Below are positions 1 through 6,790 of a stretch of 12,913 nucleotides of DNA, piece after piece. How positions within the stretch are numbered: position 1 is the first letter of the stretch; every line of letters begins with the position of its first letter. Made by a program: the position numbers and the translations under genes. The notes beneath the pieces were generated by a model. That model had not been told where the DNA came from, did no database searches, and worked only from the letters and a program-made list of their open reading frames with translations. The stretch is from JBFMGD01 sp040751775. GTDB taxonomy: Bacteria > Bacillota > Dethiobacteria > DTU022. The stretch is taken from the NCBI GenBank assembly GCA_040751775.1, contig JBFMGD010000056.1, positions 1 to 12,913 on the forward strand, in the 5' to 3' direction.

Positions 1-434
1 CCGGCATCGCTGGTGGCGCTGCCGCCCAGGCCGACAAAAATGGCACGGCAGCCGCTTTCAATGGCCGCGTTAATCAATTCACCTGTACCATAGCTGGTCG
101 CATCGCACGGGTTCAGTTGATCCCGGGTCAGCAAAGCCAGACCCGAAGCGGCGGCGACCTCCACCACGGCGGTAGAACCGTCACCGGTCAGGCCCCAAAA
201 ACCGTCGACCCGCCCTCCCAAAGGACCGGTCACTTCCCGGCGAAACAGGCGCCCCGCGGTGGCCCGGATAATACACTCCGTGGTGCCGTCTCCCCCGTCC
301 GCAAGCGGTATTGCGATCAGCTCCCGGTGCGGGAAAACTTCAGTCAGCCCCCGGGTGATTGCCGCAGCCGCCTCCGGCGCACTGAGGGATCCTTTAAAAG
401 CATTGGGGGCGACAATCACCTTGCCTTTTCCCAT
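1..434 (-). CDS. Glycerate kinase, N-terminal part (runs off left edge)
   Basis: Phosphorylates glycerate with ATP in the cytoplasm, feeding it into glycolysis (GlxK/GarK-type family). Reading the minus strand from 434 gives about 144 residues before the window ends, so the C-terminal half or more is missing here. The N-terminus APNAFKGSLSA, then PLADGGDGT near residue 44, ATSYGTGELI near 113, and GLGGSATSDAG at the edge are the hallmark blocks of this family, which is usually about 370-380 residues long. The ATG at 434 gives the cleanest N-terminus. A TTG at 440 in the same frame lies about 8 bases after a GGGGG run and is a possible alternative. The gene lies 109 bases downstream of the stress-protein gene on the same strand, separated by a perfect palindrome. 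Family call is secure; whether the product is 2- or 3-phosphoglycerate cannot be told from this fragment. Confidence 0.92.
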   Translation of the reverse strand, partial: MGKGKVIVAPNAFKGSLSAPEAAAAITRGLTEVFPHRELIAIPLADGGDGTTECIIRATAGRLFRREVTGPLGGRVDGFWGLTGDGSTAVVEVAAASGLALLTRDQLNPCDATSYGTGELINAAIESGCRAIFVGLGGSATSDA

Positions 435-472
435 TTCCAACTTAAATACCCCCGGCTAATTGAATATCACGA

Positions 473-492
473 GGGCACGGCATGCCGTGCCC
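473..492. repeat. Perfect 20-bp GC-rich palindrome
   Basis: GGGCACGGCATGCCGTGCCC reads the same on both strands and could form a 10-bp stem with no loop, or a shorter stem with a small loop. It lies between the stress-protein gene and the glycerate kinase gene. No T tract follows on either strand, so it is not a normal intrinsic terminator. It resembles dispersed REP-like palindromes, or could be a dimeric protein binding site; only one copy is in this window. Confidence 0.6.
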
Positions 493-543
493 CTACGGTT
501 GAAAAATGCTTATTGTCGTCTCACTTCTCTCACATCTCACCGG

Positions 544-1392
544 TTATCCCTTGATCAATAAGACAGGACGGGAACTGCGCCGCACCACGGGGTCGGCGGT
601 ACTTCCGATCACCAGTTCATCGATCATGCCGCGGCCGCGCCTCGAAAGGGCCACCACTGATACTTCCTTCTCGTTGGCGATTTTAACGATTTCCTCGGAG
701 GAGATGCCCACGACAACACAAAGCTCCACCGCCAAACCTTTCTCTTCGAATTCCTTCTGCCAAATTTTTAACTTCTCCTCGGCCTTGCGCTTGTTTTCTT
801 CCACCTGCTCTATCGTATAGCCTTCATCGATCACATTCAGCAAAATAACTTTATCGAAAATCTTGTAATTTTCCAGGAATAAGTCAAATACCTGCAGGGA
901 ATTCCGGGAAAAATCCGTGGCCAGCAGCGCCGTGGTCGGCCGGTTTTGATCAAAAATAATCTTGCGCACAGGCTTGCCGTTGACTTTATCGTACTTCTCA
1001 ATCAAAACCGGTTTTTTGGTCACCCGGATTACATTAGCCACGGTACTGCCCAGGAAAAGTTCGCGTACTACGCTTCCCTCACCGATGGAACCGATCAGGA
1101 TCAGGTTGACATTTTCTTCTTCGGCTAATCCTTTAATCTCTTCAACAGGGCTGCCTACGGGCTGAATTACCTTAACCTTGAGACCTTCCGATTCCAGCTC
1201 TTTCTTTTTTTCTTCAATTTTACTTAAGAAACGGTGGCGGTGCGCCCCGATCCCCCGCCCGGCGGTCTCCATCCGGATGACATGGACAATCACCAGTTCT
1301 TCCAAACCCATCTCCTTTAAATCTGAGACGGCATTGAGTAGTTCAAGAGCCGGACCGGAAAAATCGACGGCAACCAAGACTTTTTTAAACAT
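544..1392 (-). CDS. Universal stress protein, two tandem UspA domains
   Basis: Cytoplasmic protein of the UspA family, 282 residues, made of two fused Usp domains (about 1-135 and 150-282). Each begins with the usual beta strand and Asp (VLVAVDFSG near residue 4; ALLATDFSR near 155). Each ends with a nucleotide-loop-like segment: GSIGEGSVVRELFLGST in the first domain and RRGRGMIDELVIGST in the second. The second fits the G-2x-G-9x-G(S/T) ATP motif except for Ser at the first Gly; the first has one extra residue in the spacer. ATP binding is therefore likely but not certain. The ATG at 1392 is chosen because GGAGG lies 8 bases upstream; the open frame extends 19 codons further without a good site. 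A terminator lies between this gene and the upstream receiver gene, so it probably has its own promoter. Its exact stress role is unknown. Confidence 0.9.
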   Translation of the reverse strand: MFKKVLVAVDFSGPALELLNAVSDLKEMGLEELVIVHVIRMETAGRGIGAHRHRFLSKIEEKKKELESEGLKVKVIQPVGSPVEEIKGLAEEENVNLILIGSIGEGSVVRELFLGSTVANVIRVTKKPVLIEKYDKVNGKPVRKIIFDQNRPTTALLATDFSRNSLQVFDLFLENYKIFDKVILLNVIDEGYTIEQVEENKRKAEEKLKIWQKEFEEKGLAVELCVVVGISSEEIVKIANEKEVSVVALSRRGRGMIDELVIGSTADPVVRRSSRPVLLIKG

Positions 1393-1464
1393 AACCTTGC
1401 CTCCTTCGACGCTGTGTACCTGCATTTTAATTCGAGATGCGGCTAACAATTCCTTTTTCGAAAC

Positions 1465-1491
1465 AAAAATAGGCGCCCTTGCAGGCGCCCC
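1465..1491 (-). terminator. Intrinsic terminator after the receiver gene
   Basis: On the minus strand a GGCGCC/GGCGCC stem (1484-1489 and 1472-1477) with a 6-base loop is followed directly by TATTTTTG. It lies just after the stop of the response regulator gene and should end the kinase-receiver transcript before the stress-protein gene. The stem is short but GC-only. Confidence 0.75.
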
Positions 1492-1507
1492 GCATAAAAA
1501 GTTACAG

Positions 1508-1888
1508 TCAGCTTTCCAAATCTTCGGGTAAATACTTTTTAAGAATATCCCATAAATCCTGGGGCCGGAAAGGTTTGGTCATATACGCGTTTGCGCCCGC
1601 GTCGAGAACCCTCTGCCGGTCTTCTTCCTCCGCCTTGGCGGTGAGTACAACCACCGGAATAGCGCTGGTTGCCGGATCGCTTTTTAAGACAGCCAACACT
1701 TCAAACCCGTCCACCTTGGGCAAGAGTAAATCGAGCAGGATCAAGTCAGGCTTGTCTTTACGCACAAAAGCGAGGGCATCCTCACCGTTTTCCACGATTT
1801 CGACCTGATAACCCACGGCGTCCAGGCAGGTGCGGACGCCTAAGATAATGTTTTTTTCGTCTTCAACCAGCAGTATTTTTTTACCCAT
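1508..1888 (-). CDS. Stand-alone response regulator receiver protein (CheY-like)
   Basis: Single receiver domain of 126 residues with nothing fused to it. The acidic pair is E9-D10, the phosphoacceptor is D53 (in LLDLLLPKVDG), and the switch residues are T83 (VVLTAK) and K105 (TKPF), so it should be phosphorylatable. There is no DNA-binding, GGDEF or other output domain, so it must act through protein contact or as a phosphate relay or sink. The ATG has AGGAGG 6 bases upstream. It starts 18 bases after the histidine kinase stop, which points to co-transcription and to that kinase as its likely partner. Kinases with this receiver arrangement are common in Firmicutes, but the downstream target cannot be read from the sequence. 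Confidence 0.93.
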   Translation of the reverse strand: MGKKILLVEDEKNIILGVRTCLDAVGYQVEIVENGEDALAFVRKDKPDLILLDLLLPKVDGFEVLAVLKSDPATSAIPVVVLTAKAEEEDRQRVLDAGANAYMTKPFRPQDLWDILKKYLPEDLES

Positions 1889-1906
1889 GAGAACCTCCTT
1901 AACCGC

Positions 1907-2986
1907 TTAACTGATCTGCTCTTCCTGGCGGAACAAGGGAAAGGTGAAGGTAAAGGTCGTTCCCTTGCCCTCCTCACTCTCCACCCATATTTCACCGCCG
2001 TGGGCCATCACGATATCCTTGGCGATCGCCAGGCCAAGACCGACACCGCCCTTTGTTTTGCCCGGTTTACGCACCTGGATATATTTCCTAAATATTTTCT
2101 CCTGGTATTCCTTGGGTATACCACATCCGGTGTCCTGGACAGAGAAAAAGAGGCGGTTTCCTCTTTGGCGGACCTTAACCGTGATCGTTCCTCCGGCTTC
2201 AGTATAGCGCAACGCGTTGCCGATCAGGTTGGTTAAAACCCAGACAGCCTTGTTAAAGTCGGCCGCCACCGGCGGTATCTCGGGAGGCAGGTCGGTAATC
2301 AGTTCCACTCCCTTACTTTCCGCCTGGATTTCCATCGGCCGGACGGCCTCCTGGATTAAATCCGCCACATCGAGCGGCTCCGCTTCCACATAAATAGTGC
2401 CCGATTCAATCCGGGACAGCTCTAAAAGGTTGTCGATTAACCGGGTCAGCCGTTCACAGTCCGAGCCGATCGCCTCCAGCACTTCTTTCCCACGCGGCGT
2501 CAGGTCGCCGAGCATACCTTCACGGAGCATCTCTACGCCCACAATAATTGTCGTCAGCGGTGTCCTGAATTCATGCGATACGATCGATACGAAGTCGCTT
2601 TTGATCTTCTCCATTTCATGGAAACGGGTAACGTCGGTTAACTGGACCAGGGCACCCCACAGCGCATCACCGCGATGGACGGGATTAATGGCAATCTTAA
2701 AAAAATAACGCTGATTGAAGCGTTTTACCTTTACGGTCGCCCCTTCGTAAGAACAGGCCAGCGGCATCCCCTGTTCCATAACGTCGCTGAGCAACTGGAC
2801 AATTTTCTTAATGCCGGTTACTTCTTCCAGGGTCTTGTCCCGGGCGTCAACCAGGCTTACGCAAAATATTTCCTCCGCCCGCGCATTTAACCAGGCCACT
2901 TTTTGCGAACTGTCGATAATAAAAAGGGCGTCAGAAAGACATTTTTCAATTGTTTCCAGGCTAACTGGTTCCGGAATTTTGCCCAA
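1907..2986 (-). CDS. Cytoplasmic PAS-domain sensor histidine kinase
   Basis: Histidine kinase of 359 residues without any membrane segment, so it senses an intracellular or redox cue. A PAS-like domain covers about residues 10-120 (SDALFIIDSSQKVAWLNARA is typical). The HisKA phosphorylation site is H138 in SHEFRTPLT. The ATPase domain follows, with the N box N253/N257 (NLIGNALRYT), G1 box DTGCGIP at 285-291, F box near 298 (KIFRKY) and G2 box GVGLGLA at 314-320. All catalytic features are present. The start is a TTG at 2986, preceded by a weak AAGGCGG site; no ATG or GTG in frame fits better, as the next Met is near residue 70, inside the PAS domain. It forms an operon with the receiver gene 18 bases downstream and has a good extended -10 promoter upstream. 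The signal bound by the PAS domain is unknown, since no heme or flavin residues can be assigned. Confidence 0.93.
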   Translation of the reverse strand: MGKIPEPVSLETIEKCLSDALFIIDSSQKVAWLNARAEEIFCVSLVDARDKTLEEVTGIKKIVQLLSDVMEQGMPLACSYEGATVKVKRFNQRYFFKIAINPVHRGDALWGALVQLTDVTRFHEMEKIKSDFVSIVSHEFRTPLTTIIVGVEMLREGMLGDLTPRGKEVLEAIGSDCERLTRLIDNLLELSRIESGTIYVEAEPLDVADLIQEAVRPMEIQAESKGVELITDLPPEIPPVAADFNKAVWVLTNLIGNALRYTEAGGTITVKVRQRGNRLFFSVQDTGCGIPKEYQEKIFRKYIQVRKPGKTKGGVGLGLAIAKDIVMAHGGEIWVESEEGKGTTFTFTFPLFRQEEQIS

Positions 2987-3069
2987 GATACCGCCGCCTT
3001 TCTGTAACAGGGTAAAATTAGCGATGGGTAAATTTAGATTAGAGCTACTGACTCCTAAGTATTGCTTTA

Positions 3070-3098
3070 ATTATACCATCTACGGTTTTTATTTAAAA
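3070..3098 (-). promoter_or_regulatory. Predicted promoter of the kinase-receiver operon
   Basis: On the minus strand TGGTATAAT is a perfect extended -10 (TGn plus TATAAT at 3075-3070). The -35 region at 17 bases spacing is only TTTTAA, which suits an extended -10 promoter. It lies about 85 bases before the kinase start. Confidence 0.55.
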
Positions 3099-3100
3099 GC

Positions 3101-3137
3101 CTGATCCTTAATTGATCATTAATTGATTATCAATCAG
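3101..3137. repeat. AT-rich direct and inverted repeats upstream of kinase promoter
   Basis: TTAATTGAT occurs twice (3108-3116 and 3119-3127) at an 11-base period, followed by a mirrored ATTGAT-T-ATCAAT (3122-3134). The block is bounded by CTGAT (3101) and ATCAG (to 3137). It lies just upstream of the predicted -35 region, so it may be an operator, with one helical turn between half-sites. It also follows the lipoprotein gene, but lacks a terminator T tract. Confidence 0.45.
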
Positions 3138-3172
3138 GCAATCATAACTCTGGCCGGCGGCAGGGAAGGCGT

Positions 3173-3601
3173 TTATTCATGTGAACCGAAAGCGCCGGTC
3201 AGCGGTTGCAAATAATCGGTGATATACCACTTGCCGTCCGCCTTAACCACCCTGATCCGGTCGGTTTCCGTTCTCTCGTAATCCATCAGCACCAGGGTCA
3301 GTGTCACCTCGACCTGTGCCTCTTCGTCGGAAAGCCGTTCAACCGGCCCGACAGAGTACGCCGTCAGTTCGATCATCTGCACGAACTTGCGAGTGAATTC
3401 CAGTTCCTCCGGAGTTTCGTCACCCGGCAGGCACAAACTGAGCATGGTATCATAATCACTGTTTTTAAAGGCTTCCAGGTAGGCTTCGGCAAGCCTTTGC
3501 GGAGAGGATTGCACGCCGCGATCAAGCAGCGAACAGCCGGATATTAACAACAGGCATAACAGGACTGCAATTGTGGTGCGCACCGTGCTTTTTAATGACA
3601 T
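3173..3601 (-). CDS. Small lipoprotein with NTF2-like (DUF4878-type) domain
   Basis: Predicted lipoprotein of 142 residues, anchored on the outer face of the cytoplasmic membrane. It has a basic N-terminus, a leucine-rich signal helix and a lipobox LISGC ending at C23. The mature part (SPQRLAEAYLEAFKNSDYDTML, ending with KADGKWYITDYL) has the pattern of DUF4878/NTF2-like lipoproteins: a helical start, a run of beta strands and a final 'dgkWyi' strand. No catalytic function is known for such proteins. The ATG at 3601 is chosen because GGGGG lies 8 bases upstream; a TTG two codons earlier is too close to that site. It is not clearly in an operon with either neighbour: the kinase downstream has its own promoter, and the ligase cluster upstream ends in a strong terminator. 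Confidence 0.75.
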   Translation of the reverse strand: MSLKSTVRTTIAVLLCLLLISGCSLLDRGVQSSPQRLAEAYLEAFKNSDYDTMLSLCLPGDETPEELEFTRKFVQMIELTAYSVGPVERLSDEEAQVEVTLTLVLMDYERTETDRIRVVKADGKWYITDYLQPLTGAFGSHE

Positions 3602-3650
3602 CCGCAATACCCCCTTAAGTTATTCTTTCATCTAGTTAGTTTATAAGCTG

Positions 3651-3656
3651 ATTATA
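3651..3656 (-). promoter_or_regulatory. Possible -10 box of the lipoprotein gene
   Basis: TATAAT on the minus strand, about 50 bases before the lipoprotein start, in an otherwise gene-free gap (3602-3821). No convincing -35 lies 16-18 bases upstream, so this is a weak call. Confidence 0.3.
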
Positions 3657-3714
3657 TGAAAAATACCGGTTGCCGTTAGAAGCCTATCCCACGGAAAATT
3701 TAATCTTTACGCGC

Positions 3715-3750
3715 GAAAAAAGCTCTCCGCCGTAAACGGCGGAGAGCTTG
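3715..3750 (-). terminator. Strong intrinsic terminator of the ligase cluster
   Basis: AAGCTCTCCGCCG (3720-3732) pairs perfectly with CGGCGGAGAGCTT (3737-3749) around a TAAA loop. On the minus strand it is followed by six T residues. It lies about 70 bases after the stop of the second PaaK-like ligase and marks the end of that transcription unit. Confidence 0.92.
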
Positions 3751-3821
3751 CCCTCTAGAATTGATTTCGTGGTTCTTACATCCTGAATTCTAAATCCGAC
3801 TTCTGAGCAGTTGCTTAATTC

Positions 3822-5240
3822 TTACGCGCGCAAGTCGAAGATGCGCTGCTCGGTTATAGATTTCTCCATCCCTATTTTGTCGATGATCGCCTCGAGAGAA
3901 CTCGTATCAATCGTCACGGGTACCTTGAATTCATCCGCAAGCTGCCGCGCCAGGGTATCAGTCAACCCCTTGTCATCGATCTCTTTGGAAGCCTTAATCA
4001 CTACCTTTAGGGTATCGGACTGCCCGTTACGGTGCAGTTCGGCATACCACTGCAGCACGTCGGTTTTATTGATCATGAAGCGGCGTAAAGCGTTACCGTT
4101 AAATTTCTGCGCACCGTCTTTCCCCTGCAATGCAAAGATGAGTGATTTGCGTTCAATATCGCCCAGGATCCGCGGCACAGTCCGGCCGCACTTGGGGCAC
4201 GGTTCCGTAGTCAAGCCGCCCGTGGCGGTATCACCGGTGCGGAAACGCAAGAATACGGTCCCACGGGCATCCAGGTTCGTCACCACAACCTCACCCGCTT
4301 CTCTTTCTTTCTTAATCTCGCCGGTTTCGGGGTCGACAATCTCCACCAAAACGTGGTCCGGGTTAAGGTGATATCCTTGTTCGGGTTCACACTCGGCCCA
4401 GCCGGACTTGGCTTCGGAAACAAAGTAAATCCGCTGGACCACGGTACCTTTGGTCATCACTCCTTCCATCAGCTTTTTCAGACGATCTACCTGTACGGTG
4501 GGCGTGTAATCATTACCGACAATCAGCCGTTCCAGACTGTTCATCGCAAAGCCGAAGTGGGCCATTGTTTGCATGGCAAACTGGGCGTAACCGGGAGAGG
4601 CAACCATAACCGGTGCTTCCATGTTGTTCAGGGCGCGCAAAATCTTTTCCATCCCCAGCACCCGGCCGCCGCCGGTTTGCAGCGCCGTGCTGCCTATCTC
4701 CATGCCGCTGTAGTACATTTGCCAGAACGATATGTTCGGCGCAAAGCTAAAAGCGTTCACCAGGGTATCGTCCCTGTCCAGGCCCCAGATATCGAAAGCC
4801 CTTAAGCCCGCTTCCTTTACGTTTTCCAGATCGTAGTGAGTGTAAACCAGCGGCACCGGCTTGGCCGTACGCCCTCCGGTATAATAGAGGGAAGCTAACT
4901 TGTATTCATTGGAAACCGGCTCGGCATCTTTTTTCCCAAACAGCTTCAAACCGCTCTTTTTAGGGGAGGCTTCATCCGCGGCGGTCTGTTCCAGGACAAA
5001 CTGCTTGGGATGAGAGGGATTGTCTTTGGGGGGCAGGATATCACCTTTATCTGTAAAGGGCAGCCCTTTTAAATCCGAGACTCCCTTTACGGAAGAGGGA
5101 TCAATACCTTTCTCTTTAAACAACGCCCGGTAATAAGGATGCCGCGCCGCTAGCTCCCGGATCATTTTTTGCAGCAGTTCGTCCTGCATCTTTTTAATGC
5201 CCGGCGCCGGCATCCGGCTGATTTTTGACCATGCCTGCAT
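3822..5240 (-). CDS. Diverged phenylacetate-CoA ligase (PaaK)-like protein, possibly non-catalytic
   Basis: Adenylate-forming enzyme family member, 472 residues, cytoplasmic, alignable end to end with its upstream neighbour. It keeps the FRTGD motif (333-337), the likely zinc-site cysteines of PaaK-like proteins (C284 and C348/C351 in CPKCGRT) and the C-terminal R-x-x-D-x-R block. Several active-site blocks are altered. The nucleotide loop reads YYTGGRTAKP (119-128) instead of SSGTTGKP. The YGxTE block is YFVSE (272-276). The usual FGGE/FGAE segment is VGND. The lysine three residues before the final conserved Arg (GKAxR in E. coli PaaK) is T463. A short basic stretch near residues 94-104 is an insertion. 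ATG at 5240 has AGGAGG 6-7 bases upstream. It follows the other ligase by 20 bases, so they are co-transcribed. It may be a regulatory or structural partner of that enzyme; an active ligase for an odd substrate is the alternative. Confidence 0.8.
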   Translation of the reverse strand: MQAWSKISRMPAPGIKKMQDELLQKMIRELAARHPYYRALFKEKGIDPSSVKGVSDLKGLPFTDKGDILPPKDNPSHPKQFVLEQTAADEASPKKSGLKLFGKKDAEPVSNEYKLASLYYTGGRTAKPVPLVYTHYDLENVKEAGLRAFDIWGLDRDDTLVNAFSFAPNISFWQMYYSGMEIGSTALQTGGGRVLGMEKILRALNNMEAPVMVASPGYAQFAMQTMAHFGFAMNSLERLIVGNDYTPTVQVDRLKKLMEGVMTKGTVVQRIYFVSEAKSGWAECEPEQGYHLNPDHVLVEIVDPETGEIKKEREAGEVVVTNLDARGTVFLRFRTGDTATGGLTTEPCPKCGRTVPRILGDIERKSLIFALQGKDGAQKFNGNALRRFMINKTDVLQWYAELHRNGQSDTLKVVIKASKEIDDKGLTDTLARQLADEFKVPVTIDTSSLEAIIDKIGMEKSITEQRIFDLRA

Positions 5241-5260
5241 GTTATACCTCCTTTCAATTC

Positions 5261-6721
5261 CTACTTGTTTGGACGGTTGTCTAAAATCCGCTTTTCTTTC
5301 AGCTCAGTCTCCATACCGAGTTGGCTGATCAACTCAGGCACAGAACGAAATACAATATCGGTCAGCGAAACTTCCGTATCCCGCAATACCTTCTGTTTCA
5401 ATTCGCCCGCAATTTTTTCCCGGTCGGCATCAGGCTTGACCGCCACGTAAAGATAGATTTCATCCAAGTCGAAGGGATCGTTGTTGCGCTTGCGCATCTC
5501 CACCTGCCATTCTTCCACATCCGGGTGGCTCATCATCAGCGGGAAGAAGTTATTCAGGTTGACCAGCGTGCCCTTGACCTTGGTCATACTGAATTCCTTG
5601 AACTCGGATTTACGCTGAATATTGGAACTGATCCGGGGGGTGGTGCGGCCGCAGTTGGGGCAGGGTTCGTATAAAAGGCCGCCCTTGGCCACATCGCCGG
5701 TGCGGTAACGCAGCACGCAAGTGCCCCGCCAATCGAGGGCGGTATAGACAATCTCGCCTTCCTCTCCCTCGCCGACAGGTTCGCCTGTTTCCGGGTTAAC
5801 GGTTTCAAATACCTCCATGTCGGGGTAGAGATGGTACCCATAATACTCGTCGTGCGAAGGACATTCGGCCCAGGCCACTTTCGCCTCGGTCATGCCGTAA
5901 GTGGCCAGCACCATCACGTTCGGCGCGCCCAGCTGCGTAAAGAGCTCTTTAATCTTATCCTTCAAACCCGGCGGAACCCGCTCACCCCCGAAGAAGATCT
6001 TCTGCACCGACGAAAAGTCACGTCCCTGCTTTACCGCCTCGCGCAGGAAGTAATAGCAGTAACCGGGTATAAAAACAGCCACAGTGGGATGCAGGTATTC
6101 AAAGGCATCCATCAGGTTTTGGGTGCCGACAATTTTCCCGCCGCCGCTGTGGAACCCGGCTACAGCCATCTTTTCACCGGCAAAAAATGTCTGCCAGAAA
6201 GCCAGGTGCGGTGCAAAAGGAAAGCAGTTGATCGTAATATCGTCCCCGGTTACCCCGAAAACGTTCATCAGGCGGTAACCTGATTCCCGTAAATTTTCCA
6301 GATCCCGCTTTGAATAAACAAACGGTGTCGGCATTGCCGTGCGGCCCGTGGTAAAGTGCATATGGACCGGTTTAAAATCGTAAGTCCTCTCCTCCACCAA
6401 CGCTTTGCCCCCGGTCAGCGACATCTTGGCCAGGTGCCCGTATTTCTCTGACACTTCTTCATCGGGTCTGATGATAAAATCCTTATGCTTTTGCGGTTCC
6501 TCGTCGGTGGGCGCGATGTCCCACTTGTAGGTAAAGGGCAGGTGCCGCAAATCTTCAATCCCTTTAACTTTAAAAGGATCAATTTTTTGCTCTTTCATCA
6601 GGTTGCTGTAATAAGGGCTGTACTGGTAGATATGATTGGCGATGAAAGCCCGGAGTTTCCGGTTTTGCATCTCCCTGATCTCTTTGTAGGGCGTCTTGCA
6701 CAGCTTCTCCCAATTTTCCAC
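5261..6721 (-). CDS. Phenylacetate-CoA ligase (PaaK)-family acyl-adenylate ligase
   Basis: ATP-dependent carboxylate-activating enzyme of the PaaK/coenzyme F390 synthetase family, 486 residues against about 435 for E. coli PaaK. The core motifs are mostly present: FGGERV (244-249), YGMTE (275-279), YRTGD (339-343), the zinc-type cysteines C287 and C354/C357 (CPNCGRT), KVKGTLVNLNNFFP (381-394) in place of PaaK's IIRGVNVFP, and K475, three residues before R478, matching the C-terminal catalytic lysine. The nucleotide loop is unusual: FTTGRTAMPTP (123-133) instead of SSGTTGKPT. A roughly 30-residue extension precedes it. The start is a GTG with a perfect AGGAGGTGA about 10 bases upstream. The gene lies between an ActP-like symporter and a second PaaK paralogue, suggesting it activates an imported carboxylate. 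Substrate and whether the acceptor is CoA are unknown. Confidence 0.87.
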   Translation of the reverse strand: MENWEKLCKTPYKEIREMQNRKLRAFIANHIYQYSPYYSNLMKEQKIDPFKVKGIEDLRHLPFTYKWDIAPTDEEPQKHKDFIIRPDEEVSEKYGHLAKMSLTGGKALVEERTYDFKPVHMHFTTGRTAMPTPFVYSKRDLENLRESGYRLMNVFGVTGDDITINCFPFAPHLAFWQTFFAGEKMAVAGFHSGGGKIVGTQNLMDAFEYLHPTVAVFIPGYCYYFLREAVKQGRDFSSVQKIFFGGERVPPGLKDKIKELFTQLGAPNVMVLATYGMTEAKVAWAECPSHDEYYGYHLYPDMEVFETVNPETGEPVGEGEEGEIVYTALDWRGTCVLRYRTGDVAKGGLLYEPCPNCGRTTPRISSNIQRKSEFKEFSMTKVKGTLVNLNNFFPLMMSHPDVEEWQVEMRKRNNDPFDLDEIYLYVAVKPDADREKIAGELKQKVLRDTEVSLTDIVFRSVPELISQLGMETELKEKRILDNRPNK

Positions 6722-6738
6722 GCGGCAGTCACCTCCTG

Positions 6739-6780
6739 AAAAAATTTTAAAAGGGAGACATCCTTTCAGGGTGTCTCCCC
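6739..6780 (-). terminator. Terminator or attenuator between symporter and ligase genes
   Basis: On the minus strand GGGAGACA (6779-6772) pairs with TGTCTCCC (6760-6753), with further C-C-T/A-G-G pairing inside, and is followed by TTTTAAAATTTTTT. It lies between the stop of the symporter gene and the ribosome binding site of the ligase gene (AGGAGG near 6731-6737). There is no room for a promoter between them, so partial read-through is likely. Confidence 0.75.
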
Positions 6781-6790
6781 TCCCATGGCT

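Noticed and set aside
117..554. Plus-strand reading frames of 145 and 66 residues over the left edge
   Set aside because: They lie antisense to the glycerate kinase frame, whose minus-strand translation shows clear family motifs; the plus frames give low-complexity Arg/Pro/Gly-rich sequence.
3822..6739. Several plus-strand frames of 100-190 residues across the two ligase genes
   Set aside because: They are antisense shadows of well-supported genes, without ribosome binding sites or recognisable domains.
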